From the NCBI GenBank assembly GCA_017394565.1, contig JAFPXW010000436.1:1-25756 (forward strand): 25,756 nucleotides of DNA, written 5' to 3'. Numbering within the stretch: the stretch's first letter is position 1; each line of letters opens with the position of its first letter. The notes under the pieces are model-generated. The model was not told where the DNA came from and made no database searches. It saw only the letters and a list, made by a program, of their open reading frames with translations. This DNA comes from Oscillospiraceae bacterium (lineage in GTDB: Bacteria > Bacillota > Clostridia > Oscillospirales > Ruminococcaceae). Of the stretch, positions 14,359 to 23,053 are shown piece by piece. A program made the translations under genes and the position numbers.

Positions 14359-16809
14359 TCAAACACCGATCGTGCCGTTCATATCCGCGTAAACATGGAC
14401 TCTCGCGATCTCGCGCACGCTGCCTGCGTTTTGCAGGACGTCGCGCAGAAATTGCCGGAAGTCCGCGGTATTCTTGCACTTGATGATGATGCGGTAACGG
14501 TATTTTCCGCCGATCTTATGATAAGTAAACGGCACAGGGCCAAGCACGCGCAGGGGAAGCTTCTGCTGCCGGACAGCGAGTTCCTCCTTCATGCAGTCTA
14601 CGAATTTCTGTGCAGCCGTCTGCACCTCCGGCAGCGATTCTCCGCTGATGCCAATGACACAGATGTCGCAGAACGGCGGAAACAGGAGCGTTTTGCGGAT
14701 GGCGAATTCTTCCAGCGCAAAGCGCTCAAAGTCCTGCCTGGCAGCCAGACGCAGGACATAGTGATCCGGCAGGAAGGTTTGCAGGATCGCGCGGCCGGGC
14801 TTTCCGCCGCGTCCGCCTCGCCCGACGACCTGGGTGATGAGTCCGAACGTGCGCTCGTAGCTCCGGAAATCGCCGGAAAACAGCGCCTTATCGACACTCA
14901 GTACGCCCACGAGCGTGACATTCGGGAAATCCAGTCCCTTGCCGATCATCTGTGTGCCGAGCATGATGTCATATTCGCCCCTGCGGAACGCCTCGAAGCC
15001 TTCCTCATAGGCGTGCCGCGAGCCGGTAGTGTCGGCATCCATGCGCAGGATGCGTGCCTTTGGGAAACGAATGGAAAGCTCATCCTCCAGGCGCTGTGTC
15101 CCGAAGCCCATTCTGCGCAGATGTTCGCTGCCGCAGGTGGGACATCGCTCCGGCATCCGGCTGATGGCGCCGCAGTAATGGCAGTGCAGATTGCCGTCGG
15201 GCTTGTGGAATGTCATGGGCACGGAGCAATGCTCGCAGTACACCGGCTGATTGCAGGAGGCGCAGGAGATGATCGTGTGATATCCGCGCCGGTTGAGGAG
15301 CAGGATGCTCTGCTCGCCGCGTTCGAGATTCTCTGCGATGGCATCGTGCAGGCTGCGGCTAAATTCGGAATCATTCCCCTCCTGCCGTTCGAGTGTCATA
15401 TCGACGGTCTCGACAGCGGGAAGCGGCGCATTGCCGTAGCGCTGCTTCATTTCGAGCAGCTCGTAGATGCCCTTCTGCGCGTAATAATAGCTCTCCAGCG
15501 TCGGTGTTGCCGAAGCCGGGAGCAGGACGGCGCCGTGATACTTGCACCGCTGTTTCGCGACCTGAATGGTATCGTACCGCGGTGCTGCGTCGGATTTGTA
15601 GGAACGCTCACCCTCCTCATCCATGATGATGAGCCCGAGGTTCCGCACAGGTGTAAAGACCGCCGACCGCGTGCCGATGATGACATCCGCATCGCCCGAT
15701 TTCGCGCGTTCATAGGAACGTCTGCGCTCCGTGAGGGAAAGTCCGCTGTGAACGACTGCCACCCGTTTCCCGAAACGGCTCTGGAAGCGCCGCATCGTCT
15801 GCGGCGTCAGACCGATCTCCGGCAGGAGCATCAGCACGGACTTGCCAAGCTCGAGCGTGCGTGCGATGAGTGCTTCAAACACGGACGTTTTGCCGCTGCC
15901 GGTCACGCCGCGCAGAAGGAAGCACTTCGGTGTATCATTCTCCAGGAACGGCGCCACCGCGTCATAGACGTGCTGCTGTTCCTCCGAGAGCTGATGCAGG
16001 GGTTCGGCTGCATCGGGCATGGCGGATTCCTCCGGCGGATCGACCTCGTAGCGTTCGGCGATGCCGCGCTTGACGAGATTGGCGATGACCGCCGCAGTCA
16101 CGCCGCAGATATAGCACAGTTCCTTTTCGGACAGCTTGCCGAATTCCCGCAGGGCTGTCAGCACCTGCTGCTGCTTGACCGTGATGGAATGCGAGCCCTC
16201 CGCATCACCGCAAAGCCGCACCATCCGGATCTTTTTGCCCTTGACACGCGCCTGCGCATCCGTACCGGACGAGAGGATGCCCTTCTCGGTGAGTTCCGCA
16301 GCAGCGCGGCGTTTTTCGGGAGTATTCTGGGCATCGAGGATGGAATCGAGTTCCTTCTGCGAGCGAGCCCGCATCAGCAGGCCGTATAATGTCACGGCAT
16401 CCTCGCTCAGATCCGAGACCAGCGCCGGATCGCGGCGGAGCTCGTAATGCTCCTGCACCCGCAGCTGCAGCGCCGACGGGAGCAGCGTGCGGATGGCGTC
16501 GTAGTAGGTGCAGAAGGTATTCTCACGCAGCCAGCTGATGAGCAGCATCTGCTCCTCATCCAGGATGGGTGCCGGATCGGCGACGGTCAGAATGGTTTTC
16601 AGGCCCTTGCAGGCATCCGGTTCTGCCTCCGAAACGCTCACGATCAAGCCGACGCGCTTGCGGTTGCCGCGCCCAAAGGGCACGATCACGCGGCAACCCT
16701 CCAGCCTCGTCCGGTAAAGCTCCTGCGGCAGCAGATAGCTGTACGGACGGTCAAGCGGATAGCCTGCCGCGTGTACCGCAACGGCGGCGATATACCTGCC
16801 GTATCCCAT
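14359..16809 (-). CDS. priA: Primosomal protein N' (replication restart helicase PriA)
   Basis: An 816-residue 3'-to-5' DNA helicase that reloads the replisome at stalled forks. An N-terminal DNA-binding domain (about 1-105) is followed by a winged-helix region, then helicase lobe 1 with Walker A GVTGSGKTS (301-309) and motif II DEEG (397-400). Four CxxC pairs form the zinc sites: C516/C519, C525/C528, C543/C546 and C556/C559. Lobe 2 has GTQMIGKGLDFP and motif VI QVVGRGGRGGKPG. The usual PriA motif II is DEEH, so the final residue is unusual. It begins 2 bases after rpoZ with no clear ribosome binding site, suggesting coupling. The coaBC gene found here in Bacillus is absent. Confidence 0.96.
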   Translation of the reverse strand: MGYGRYIAAVAVHAAGYPLDRPYSYLLPQELYRTRLEGCRVIVPFGRGNRKRVGLIVSVSEAEPDACKGLKTILTVADPAPILDEEQMLLISWLRENTFCTYYDAIRTLLPSALQLRVQEHYELRRDPALVSDLSEDAVTLYGLLMRARSQKELDSILDAQNTPEKRRAAAELTEKGILSSGTDAQARVKGKKIRMVRLCGDAEGSHSITVKQQQVLTALREFGKLSEKELCYICGVTAAVIANLVKRGIAERYEVDPPEESAMPDAAEPLHQLSEEQQHVYDAVAPFLENDTPKCFLLRGVTGSGKTSVFEALIARTLELGKSVLMLLPEIGLTPQTMRRFQSRFGKRVAVVHSGLSLTERRRSYERAKSGDADVIIGTRSAVFTPVRNLGLIIMDEEGERSYKSDAAPRYDTIQVAKQRCKYHGAVLLPASATPTLESYYYAQKGIYELLEMKQRYGNAPLPAVETVDMTLERQEGNDSEFSRSLHDAIAENLERGEQSILLLNRRGYHTIISCASCNQPVYCEHCSVPMTFHKPDGNLHCHYCGAISRMPERCPTCGSEHLRRMGFGTQRLEDELSIRFPKARILRMDADTTGSRHAYEEGFEAFRRGEYDIMLGTQMIGKGLDFPNVTLVGVLSVDKALFSGDFRSYERTFGLITQVVGRGGRGGKPGRAILQTFLPDHYVLRLAARQDFERFALEEFAIRKTLLFPPFCDICVIGISGESLPEVQTAAQKFVDCMKEELAVRQQKLPLRVLGPVPFTYHKIGGKYRYRIIIKCKNTADFRQFLRDVLQNAGSVREIARVHVYADMNGTIGV

Positions 16810-16811
16810 TG

Positions 16812-17033
16812 TTACGGGAGGATGGTCTTATCTTCGTCAGAAGCCGCCTCCACAATCTTGTACTCGCCTCTTGCGAACTCATCCACAGCCGTCTTGACGG
16901 GCTTTTCCTCAAGAGTCTGCTCGTTCTTGTAAAGTTCGTCCGCGATCTCTCTTGCGCGTTTTGCAACGCCGATCACGAGGGAATAGCAGCTCTCGTTCTT
17001 GGTGATCAACTGAGTCATAGCAGGTCTTAACAT
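16812..17033 (-). CDS. rpoZ: DNA-directed RNA polymerase omega subunit
   Basis: A 73-residue omega subunit, which helps assemble RNA polymerase. It starts MLRPAMTQLITKNESCYSL and carries the conserved VIGVAKRAREIA helix and KPVKTAVDEFARGEYKIV. The ATG at 17033 has AAGGAG 8 bases upstream and gives the familiar MLRP start. The neighbours gmk and priA match Firmicute synteny. Confidence 0.95.
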   Translation of the reverse strand: MLRPAMTQLITKNESCYSLVIGVAKRAREIADELYKNEQTLEEKPVKTAVDEFARGEYKIVEAASDEDKTILP

Positions 17034-17067
17034 CGTGCATTCTCCTTTTCTATCTAAAAGACTTATG

Positions 17068-17090
17068 AATGAAAGCGTGAAACCTCACGC
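17068..17090 (-). terminator. Weak hairpin, possible attenuator between gmk and rpoZ
   Basis: On the minus strand GCGTGA (17085-17090) pairs with TCACGC (17075-17080) around a 4-base loop and is followed by TTTCATTC. The stem is 6 bp and the tail is short, so if functional it would be a partial terminator inside the operon. Confidence 0.35.
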
Positions 17091-17113
17091 GGTTGAACAA
17101 TTTTCCGAGGGGA

Positions 17114-17686
17114 TCACTTCCCGACGCGCAGCTCGATGGCGCGGACAACGCTCAGGAAGTCTGCAACTGCGGTATCCAGGTCATCATTGACCACGCAGTA
17201 ATCATACTGGTCACGCAGCTTCAGTTCCTTTTCCGCCTGTGCGACGCGCTTTTCGATGACATCCATCGTTTCTGTGCCACGACCGATCAGGCGTTCGCGG
17301 ACGGTTTCCAGACTCGGCGGTGCGATGAAAATGAAATTCGCATCCGGGCGCTTCCCGCGGATCTGCATCGCGCCCTGCACCTCGATCTCCAGAATGACAT
17401 CCTGTCCCTTGGCGAGATGCTCCTCGATGGGGCCGAGGGGCGTTCCGTAGTAATGATCGCAGAACTGCGCGTGTTCCAGAAATTCTCCCTGCGCGATCTT
17501 CTGCTCGAAATCCTCGCGTGTCAGAAACCAGTAGTGGGTACCGTTGACCTCGCCCTCACGGGGATTTCTCGTGGTCGCGGAAACGGAATAATAGAAGCGT
17601 TCCTGATCCGCAAGCACTCTGCCGAGGATCGTACCCTTGCCGCAGCCGGACGGTGCGGAAACGACGATCAATTTTCCTCTTGCCAT
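17114..17686 (-). CDS. gmk: Guanylate kinase
   Basis: A 190-residue GMP kinase that makes GDP for GTP and (p)ppGpp pools. The P-loop is APSGCGKGT (11-19), followed by the GMP-binding region SVSATTRNPREGEVNGTHYWF and the lid residues in RLIGRGTET. The start at 17686 (MARGKLIVVS) is chosen because AAAGGA then lies 8 bases upstream; the ATG at 17695 has AAAGG directly abutting it. It sits between yicC and rpoZ, but the remA gene that often lies between yicC and gmk in Firmicutes is missing. Confidence 0.96.
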   Translation of the reverse strand: MARGKLIVVSAPSGCGKGTILGRVLADQERFYYSVSATTRNPREGEVNGTHYWFLTREDFEQKIAQGEFLEHAQFCDHYYGTPLGPIEEHLAKGQDVILEIEVQGAMQIRGKRPDANFIFIAPPSLETVRERLIGRGTETMDVIEKRVAQAEKELKLRDQYDYCVVNDDLDTAVADFLSVVRAIELRVGK

Positions 17687-17709
17687 ATTCCTCATCCTTT
17701 CTGCGGATC

Positions 17710-18618
17710 TTATTCGATATTCTGGATCTGTTCGCGGATCTTCTCGATCTCGGACTTCATCTCCACGACCACGGCCGTGATGTGAACATCCTGCACCTTC
17801 GAGCCGATGGTGTTGACCTCGCGGTTCATCTCCTGCACAAGGAAGTCGAGCTTTCTGCCGACGCTGCCCTTCTCATCGAGCATATCATGCATCTGGGCGA
17901 TATGGCTGCGCAGGCGGACGGTCTCCTCATCGACAGCGGTCTTCTCGGAGAAGATGGCTGCCTCTGTCAGGATGCGCTGCTCGTCCACGGTGGTGCTGCC
18001 GAGCAGATCAGAAATGCGGGTATAGAGACGATTGCGATATTTTTCGGTAAGCTGGGGCGCTTCCTTCTCGATGACGGCCACGCGCTCGCCGATGAAATCC
18101 AGACGATTGAGGACATCCTCGCGGAGCTTCTGTCCCTCTGTTTCGCGCATGGAGACGAAGGCAGCGATCGCCTTGCCGGCGACCTGCATCACCGCCTGGC
18201 GGATGGCCTCCTCGTCCTCCTGCGGCTTCTCCACACGGAACACATCAGGAAGCTGCATGATGGTCGCCCAACGCATCTCACCGCCGGCAGGGACATCCTC
18301 CGCAAGCCGATAGGCATTTGCGGCAGACTCATTGTAAGCCCTCATCGCATCCAGATAGCCGTGAACGATCTCCTCATTGACGCGGATGTCGGCTTTTTTG
18401 CCCTCCACGAGAGTGATCGAAACGGCGATCTCCGCCTTACCGCGTGCGATACGGGACTTCACGAGGGACTTGAGTTCCTCCTCTAAGTAGGTGTAATTCC
18501 TTCCGATGCGGACGTTCTGCTCGAGATAACGGGAATTGACCGACTTGATCTCCACGAGGATATCTCTGCCGTCGATCTGCTCCTGCGCACGTCCGTAACC
18601 AGTCATGCTTCTGATCAA
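17710..18618 (-). CDS. yicC: YicC/YloC-family endoribonuclease
   Basis: A 302-residue protein of the YicC family. It has the N-terminal IRSMTGYGRAQ, then VEIKSVNSRYLEQNVR, and the C-terminal half with GRKLDFLVQEMNREVNTIGSK, which is a family signature. E. coli YicC is an endoribonuclease that acts in small-RNA turnover. I place the start at the TTG 18618 (MIRSMTGYGR) because AAAAGGAG lies about 10 bases upstream and homologs begin this way. The ATG at 18606 is the fallback, and the longer frame to 18762 would be non-family sequence covering the promoter. It is the first gene of the long operon ending at spoVM. Confidence 0.93.
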   Translation of the reverse strand: MIRSMTGYGRAQEQIDGRDILVEIKSVNSRYLEQNVRIGRNYTYLEEELKSLVKSRIARGKAEIAVSITLVEGKKADIRVNEEIVHGYLDAMRAYNESAANAYRLAEDVPAGGEMRWATIMQLPDVFRVEKPQEDEEAIRQAVMQVAGKAIAAFVSMRETEGQKLREDVLNRLDFIGERVAVIEKEAPQLTEKYRNRLYTRISDLLGSTTVDEQRILTEAAIFSEKTAVDEETVRLRSHIAQMHDMLDEKGSVGRKLDFLVQEMNREVNTIGSKVQDVHITAVVVEMKSEIEKIREQIQNIE

Positions 18619-18752
18619 TTCTGTTACGCTCCTTTTCCGAGAGCTTATTTCGGCGAAACAAGCCCTGCTGTATTTGTATCTTAGGCCGCCGTCTGACGGC
18701 AGTGGAATTCCATGCAAAGGGATGGTCTGTGCATAATACATCCAATTATAAT

Positions 18753-18781
18753 AGTATACCACATTTTCGCAGAAAAATCAA
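18753..18781 (-). promoter_or_regulatory. Promoter of the 13-gene yicC-spoVM operon
   Basis: On the minus strand TTGATT (18776-18781) is followed by 17 bases and TATACT (18753-18758), with TGG directly before it as an extended -10. A leader of about 130 bases precedes the yicC start. No other strong promoter was seen before the terminator at 5791-5821, although internal promoters cannot be excluded. Confidence 0.75.
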
Positions 18782-18878
18782 GTGGTGAGAGGGTGTTTTT
18801 TCCACAGTTTTCGGCGGCGTATCGCAGGTCATTTTTGGGGTATCCTACAGACAGTATCATCGAAAGGAGTGATAAACC

Positions 18879-19061
18879 ATGAAACATCCGCATTTTCCCA
18901 TCCTGCCGGAGGAAACCGATGACCTTCTCACCGGCGGTGCGGCGACAGAAATGACCGGTCTCATCCCGTCCGGGCATCCGGACAAGGACGAGCGTGAGAA
19001 TTATCAGGACGTCCTGCCGTATTTTCCGCGGTTCGGCGGCGGGATCGCACCGGCGATATAA
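18879..19061 (+). CDS. Unrecognised 60-aa protein with a possible double-glycine leader
   Basis: I do not recognise this protein. It reads MKHPHFPILPEETDDLLTGG followed by a 40-residue segment (AATEMTGLIPSGHPDKDERE...) that ends in GGGIAPAI. It has no cysteine and no membrane helix. The acidic stretch ending in LLTGG resembles the double-glycine leaders of exported peptides, with a leucine at position -4. A good AAAGGAGTGAT ribosome binding site lies 5 bases before the ATG. I see no clear sigma-A promoter; a TATCCT at 18841 lacks a -35 partner. It is divergent from the yicC operon and convergent with purL. No exporter or modifying enzyme is nearby, so the leader idea is a hypothesis. Confidence 0.6.
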   Translation: MKHPHFPILPEETDDLLTGGAATEMTGLIPSGHPDKDERENYQDVLPYFPRFGGGIAPAI

Positions 19062-19069
19062 GAAACCCC

Positions 19070-19112
19070 AAAGCGCAAAAGCAAGCCCCCGAAAGCCATT
19101 CCGGGGGCTTGC
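19070..19112 (-). terminator. Rho-independent terminator of purL
   Basis: GCAAGCCCCCG (19081-19091) and CGGGGGCTTGC (19102-19112) form an 11-bp perfect stem with a 10-base loop. On the minus strand it is followed by TTTTGCGCTTTGG. It lies 13 bases past the purL stop. The plus side has no T-run, so it is not clearly a terminator for the 60-aa ORF. Confidence 0.7.
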
Positions 19113-19125
19113 CAATATAGCGATA

Positions 19126-22100
19126 TTACAGGAAATACTTAACACCGTTCTCGAAGATGTGCTGATCCTTTGCGCCGGGGACATTCTTGCAGATGTCAGT
19201 GCCCTTACGCTCGGAGTGGCCCATCTTGCCGAGGATCCTGCCGTCCGGAGAGGTGATACCCTCGATCGCGCACATGGAGGTGTTCGGATTGAAGCGGATA
19301 TCCATCGACGGCTTGCCGCTGAGGTCAACGTACTGCGTTGCGATCTGGCCATTGCCTGCCAGACGCTGGATCAGGCTTGCCGGTGCGACGAATCTGCCCT
19401 CACCGTGAGAGATCGCGATGCTGTGGATATCGCCCACATTCGAGTCAGCCAGCCACGGGCTCTTGTTGGAAGCGATGCGGGTATTGACCATCATGCTCTG
19501 GTGGCGTGCGATGGTGTTGAAGGTCAGCGTCGGGGACTCATCGGTCATTTCGACGATCTCGCCGAACGGAACAAGACCGAGCTTGATGAGTGCCTGGAAG
19601 CCGTTGCAGATACCGAGCATCAGGCCGTCACGGGTGTTCAGGAAGTTGTGAACAGCGTCCTTGACCTCCGGATTGCGGAAGAATGCGGTAATGAACTTAC
19701 CGGAGCCCTCCGGTTCGTCACCGCCGGAGAAGCCGCCGGGGATCATGATGATCTGCGCCTGATTGATCTTCTCGGCAATCGCCTTGACGGACTCTGCGAT
19801 GTCATTTGCGGACAGATTGCGGATGACGAGCGTTTCAGCGACTGCGCCGGCCTTCTCGAAGGCTCTTGCGGAATCGTACTCGCAGTTCGTGCCGGGGAAT
19901 ACCGGGATCAGCACGCGCGGACGTGCGAAATGCAGTGTCGGCGCCGGGCGCTTCTCTGCTGTGAAGTGGTAGGTCTGCGGCGTTTCGTCGGTCGTCTTGA
20001 TGCGGCACGGGAATACGCTTTCGAGCTTCTCCTCCCACGTTCTCTGGAGGGATTCAAGGGATACGGAGTAGTCGAGGGTGTAGATCTTGTACTCGTCGAT
20101 GGTCGAACCGATCACCTGCTCGTCGATCTCCGCCTCGCCGTCAAGCTCTACGATGAAAGAGCCATAGCACGGCATAAAGAGCGTTCTCGGGGAGAGCTGA
20201 CCGGAGAAGGTGAAGCCGAGTCTGTTACCCATACACATCTTGGCGATACCCTCAGCCACGCCTGCGTAGCCGACTGCCCAGACAGCCTTGGCTCTGCCGT
20301 CTGCGATGATCTTCTCCATCTTATTGAAGGTATCACGCAGACTGTCGAAATTCGGCAGACCGTTGCCGTCGTACTCCGGGCTCAGGAGGATGACCTTATC
20401 GCCGGCAGACTTAAATTCCGTAGAAACGACCTTGCCGGCACTTGCGGTCGAAACTGCGAAGGAAACCAGCGTCGGCGGAACGTCGATATGCTCGAAGGTA
20501 CCGGACATGGAGTCCTTGCCGCCGATGGAACCGCAGCCCAGCTCCAGCTGTGCCTTGTAAGCACCGAGGAGCGCTGCCATCGGCTTGCCCCAGCGCTTGG
20601 GATCGTTCTGGGTTCTCTCGAAATATTCCTGGAATGTCAGCCAGCAGTGGCTTCTCTGACCGCCTGCTGCGATGACCTTTGCGATGGACTCGACAACAGC
20701 CAGCAGAGCGCCGTGGTACGGGCTTCTGACGCTGACGATCGGGTTATAGCCCCAGCCCATGAGCGAGCAGGTATCGGTCTCGCCCGTGAGTACCGGGATC
20801 TTGGCAGCCATGGCCTGCGAAGGTGTCATCTGGTATGCGCCGCCGTAAGGCATCAGGACCGTGCCTGCGCCGATGGTGGAGTCGAACTTCTCGACCAGGC
20901 CCTTCTGCGAGCAAACATTGAGGTCTGCCATCATATCCTGCCAGCTCTCCGGAGAATCGGAGGGAACCTCCACGGTGGAATCCTTCGGTTCCTCGATGGC
21001 AATATCGGTAAACTTGGTCGCGCCGTTGGAATTGAGGAACTCGCGGGACAGGTCAACGATGGTGTTGCCGTTCCATTCCATCTTCAGGCGGGGCTCCGCC
21101 ACAACGTCTGCGACCTTGGTCGCCTGGAGGTTTTCCTTGCCGGCTTCTGCGATGAATTTCTCTGCATCCTCCGCAGCCACAACGACTGCCATACGCTCCT
21201 GAGACTCGGAAATGGCGATTTCCGTGCCGTCCAGACCGTCATATTTCTTCGGAACTGCACCGAGGTCGATGACCAGACCGTCCGTCAGCTCACCGATGGC
21301 AACGGAAACGCCGCCTGCACCGAAGTCATTGCAGCGCTTGATCATTCTGGTCACTTCCGGATTGCGGAACAGGCGCTGGAGCTTGCGCTCCTCCGCCGGA
21401 TTGCCCTTCTGTACCTCTGCACCGCAGGATTCGAGGGATTCGAGGGTGTGGGACTTGGAGGAACCGGTCGCACCGCCGCAGCCGTCACGTCCGGTCTTGC
21501 CGCCGAGCAGGATGACAACATCGCCCGGAACCGGCGCTTCTCTGCGGATATTGGAAGCCGGCGCTGCGCCGACAACGGCACCGATCTCCATGCGCTTCGC
21601 CATATAGCCGGGGTGGTAGACCTCCGCAACATGGCCGGTCGCCAGACCGATCTGGTTGCCGTAGGAACTGTAGCCGTTGGCAGCGCCGACCGTGATCTTA
21701 CGCTGCGGCAGCTTGCCCTGAATGGTATCCTCGACCGGAACCAGCGGATTGGCCGCACCGGTCACGCGCATTGCCTGATACACATAGGAACGTCCGGACA
21801 GCGGATCGCGGATCGCACCGCCGAGGCAGGTCGCTGCACCGCCGTAAGGCTCGATCTCCGTCGGGTGATTGTGTGTCTCGTTCTTGAACATAAGGATCCA
21901 GTCGGCTTCCTCGCCGTCGATATTCGCCTTGATCTTGACGGAGCAGGCGTTGATCTCCTCGCTCTCGTCGAGGTCCCCCAGCAGGCCCTTGGCCTTGAGG
22001 ACACGGGCGCCCATCGTCGCCAGATCCATGAGCGTCAGCGGCTTTTCTTCGCGGCCAAGTTCCTTGCGGTCAGCAAGGTACTGGTCGTAGGTGCGGCGGA

Positions 22101-22830
22101 TGTAATCGGTCGGGATGTCCACATTCTGGATATTCGTCAGGAAGGTGGTGTGACGGCAGTGATCCGACCAGTAGGTGTCGATCATGCGGATCTCGGTGAT
22201 GGTAGGATCGCGCTTCTCGGTATTCCGGAAGTAATCCTGACAGAACTTGATGTCGTCGAGATCCATCGCCAGACCGAATTCCTTGAGGAAGGCGTTGAGT
22301 CCGGCTTCGTTCAGACGGATGAAGCCCTCGAGCGTCTCCACGGTGGTGGGGATGTCGTAATTGGTATCGAGGGTATCGTAGGTGTCGAGCGTTGCCTCAC
22401 GGGACTCGACAGGGTTGATGAGATACTTCTTGATGGTTTCAAACTGCTCGTCGGAAATATTGCCGGAAATGATGTAGATACGCGCATTGCGGACACGGCA
22501 GCGCTCCTTCTTGGTCAGCAGGGAGATGCACTGCTCGCAGGAATCGGCTCTCTGGTCGAACTGACCGGGGAGGAACTCGACAGCAAACATTCTGTCACCC
22601 GGCTGGAGGACAGGGAGGGTATTGTAGACCTCATCGACAGCAGGCTCCGAGAAAACGGTCGGAACAGCCGCCTGAAAATCCTCCTCCGGCAGGCGGTCAG
22701 CATCGTAGCGGTTCAGGATGCGAACGCCGGTGACATCCAGGCGCAGTGCGGTCTTGATGTCGCTGAGGACAGACTGTGCCTCGACAGCGTAAGCAGGCTT
22801 TTTTTCAACATAGACACGGAAAACAGACAT
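19126..22830 (-). CDS. purL: Phosphoribosylformylglycinamidine synthase, single-chain form
   Basis: A 1234-residue enzyme for step four of purine synthesis: FGAR, glutamine and ATP to FGAM. It is the large fused type found in Clostridia, with the PurS-like N-terminus (MSVFRVYVEKKPAYAVEAQS), the two AIR-synthase-like ATP domains (HNHPTEIEPYGGAATCLGGAIRD, then DFGAGGVSVAIGEL) and a C-terminal class I glutaminase. The glutaminase shows PGTNCEYDSARAF, nucleophile C1075 in LGICNGFQ, and the catalytic pair H1205 and E1207 in MGHSER, with SHGEGR at 1141-1146. The start has AAGGAGAA 6-8 bases upstream. It is monocistronic with its own promoter and terminator. A single-copy fused gene replaces separate purS, purQ and purL. 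Confidence 0.97.
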   Translation of the reverse strand: MSVFRVYVEKKPAYAVEAQSVLSDIKTALRLDVTGVRILNRYDADRLPEEDFQAAVPTVFSEPAVDEVYNTLPVLQPGDRMFAVEFLPGQFDQRADSCEQCISLLTKKERCRVRNARIYIISGNISDEQFETIKKYLINPVESREATLDTYDTLDTNYDIPTTVETLEGFIRLNEAGLNAFLKEFGLAMDLDDIKFCQDYFRNTEKRDPTITEIRMIDTYWSDHCRHTTFLTNIQNVDIPTDYIRRTYDQYLADRKELGREEKPLTLMDLATMGARVLKAKGLLGDLDESEEINACSVKIKANIDGEEADWILMFKNETHNHPTEIEPYGGAATCLGGAIRDPLSGRSYVYQAMRVTGAANPLVPVEDTIQGKLPQRKITVGAANGYSSYGNQIGLATGHVAEVYHPGYMAKRMEIGAVVGAAPASNIRREAPVPGDVVILLGGKTGRDGCGGATGSSKSHTLESLESCGAEVQKGNPAEERKLQRLFRNPEVTRMIKRCNDFGAGGVSVAIGELTDGLVIDLGAVPKKYDGLDGTEIAISESQERMAVVVAAEDAEKFIAEAGKENLQATKVADVVAEPRLKMEWNGNTIVDLSREFLNSNGATKFTDIAIEEPKDSTVEVPSDSPESWQDMMADLNVCSQKGLVEKFDSTIGAGTVLMPYGGAYQMTPSQAMAAKIPVLTGETDTCSLMGWGYNPIVSVRSPYHGALLAVVESIAKVIAAGGQRSHCWLTFQEYFERTQNDPKRWGKPMAALLGAYKAQLELGCGSIGGKDSMSGTFEHIDVPPTLVSFAVSTASAGKVVSTEFKSAGDKVILLSPEYDGNGLPNFDSLRDTFNKMEKIIADGRAKAVWAVGYAGVAEGIAKMCMGNRLGFTFSGQLSPRTLFMPCYGSFIVELDGEAEIDEQVIGSTIDEYKIYTLDYSVSLESLQRTWEEKLESVFPCRIKTTDETPQTYHFTAEKRPAPTLHFARPRVLIPVFPGTNCEYDSARAFEKAGAVAETLVIRNLSANDIAESVKAIAEKINQAQIIMIPGGFSGGDEPEGSGKFITAFFRNPEVKDAVHNFLNTRDGLMLGICNGFQALIKLGLVPFGEIVEMTDESPTLTFNTIARHQSMMVNTRIASNKSPWLADSNVGDIHSIAISHGEGRFVAPASLIQRLAGNGQIATQYVDLSGKPSMDIRFNPNTSMCAIEGITSPDGRILGKMGHSERKGTDICKNVPGAKDQHIFENGVKYFL

Positions 22831-22892
22831 GATGTAATTCTCCTTTATCGTTCATTGCCGTCCCGACGATCAGGACGGACGTGTTCTATTCT

Positions 22893-22921
22893 ATTGTAAC
22901 ATACTTTTATTAAAAAGGCAA
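22893..22921 (-). promoter_or_regulatory. Promoter of purL
   Basis: On the minus strand TTGCCT (22916-22921) is followed by 17 bases and TACAAT (22893-22898). The leader of about 55 bases includes a 6-bp hairpin CCGTCC/GGACGG near 22859-22879. I see no purine riboswitch in the short leader. Confidence 0.7.
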
Positions 22922-22930
22922 GTGCTTTTT

Positions 22931-22968
22931 TCGCCGTGGGTAAAAAAGTTCTGTGACCGGCACGGCGA
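22931..22968. promoter_or_regulatory. Possible operator: 8-bp inverted repeat between divergent promoters
   Basis: TCGCCGTG (22931-22938) and CACGGCGA (22961-22968) are perfect inverted copies 22 bases apart, centred between the purL and 204-aa protein promoters. The spacing is wide for a classical operator. No PurR-box match was evident by eye. Confidence 0.25.
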
Positions 22969-22993
22969 GGTGTGCGTGTTACAATTCCGTCAC

Positions 22994-23022
22994 TTGACTT
23001 TTTTCACGCGCTATGTTATAAT
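22994..23022 (+). promoter_or_regulatory. Near-consensus promoter of the 204-aa protein gene
   Basis: TTGACT (22994-22999) is followed by exactly 17 bases and a perfect TATAAT (23017-23022) with TGT before it as an extended -10. The predicted leader is only about 25 bases. Confidence 0.85.
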
Positions 23023-23053
23023 ATACCCAATCCAGAAAGGGGTGGGATGATCT

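Noticed and set aside
12337..16389. 1350-codon open frame on the plus strand
   Set aside because: It is antisense across fmt, def and priA, whose proteins carry intact family motifs. Its own translation has no recognisable domain and is rich in His/Arg/Gln, as expected of a shadow frame in GC-rich codons.
17710..18762. Longer yicC start at 18762
   Set aside because: The additional 48 residues are not family-like and would include the promoter at 18753-18781.
22859..22879. Hairpin in the purL leader as a riboswitch or terminator
   Set aside because: It is only a 6-bp stem with no T-tract and no purine-aptamer features, in a leader too short for a standard guanine riboswitch.
18994..22899. 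1301-codon open frame on the plus strand
   Set aside because: It lies opposite purL for its full length and shows no domain or ribosome binding site. PurL is unambiguous.
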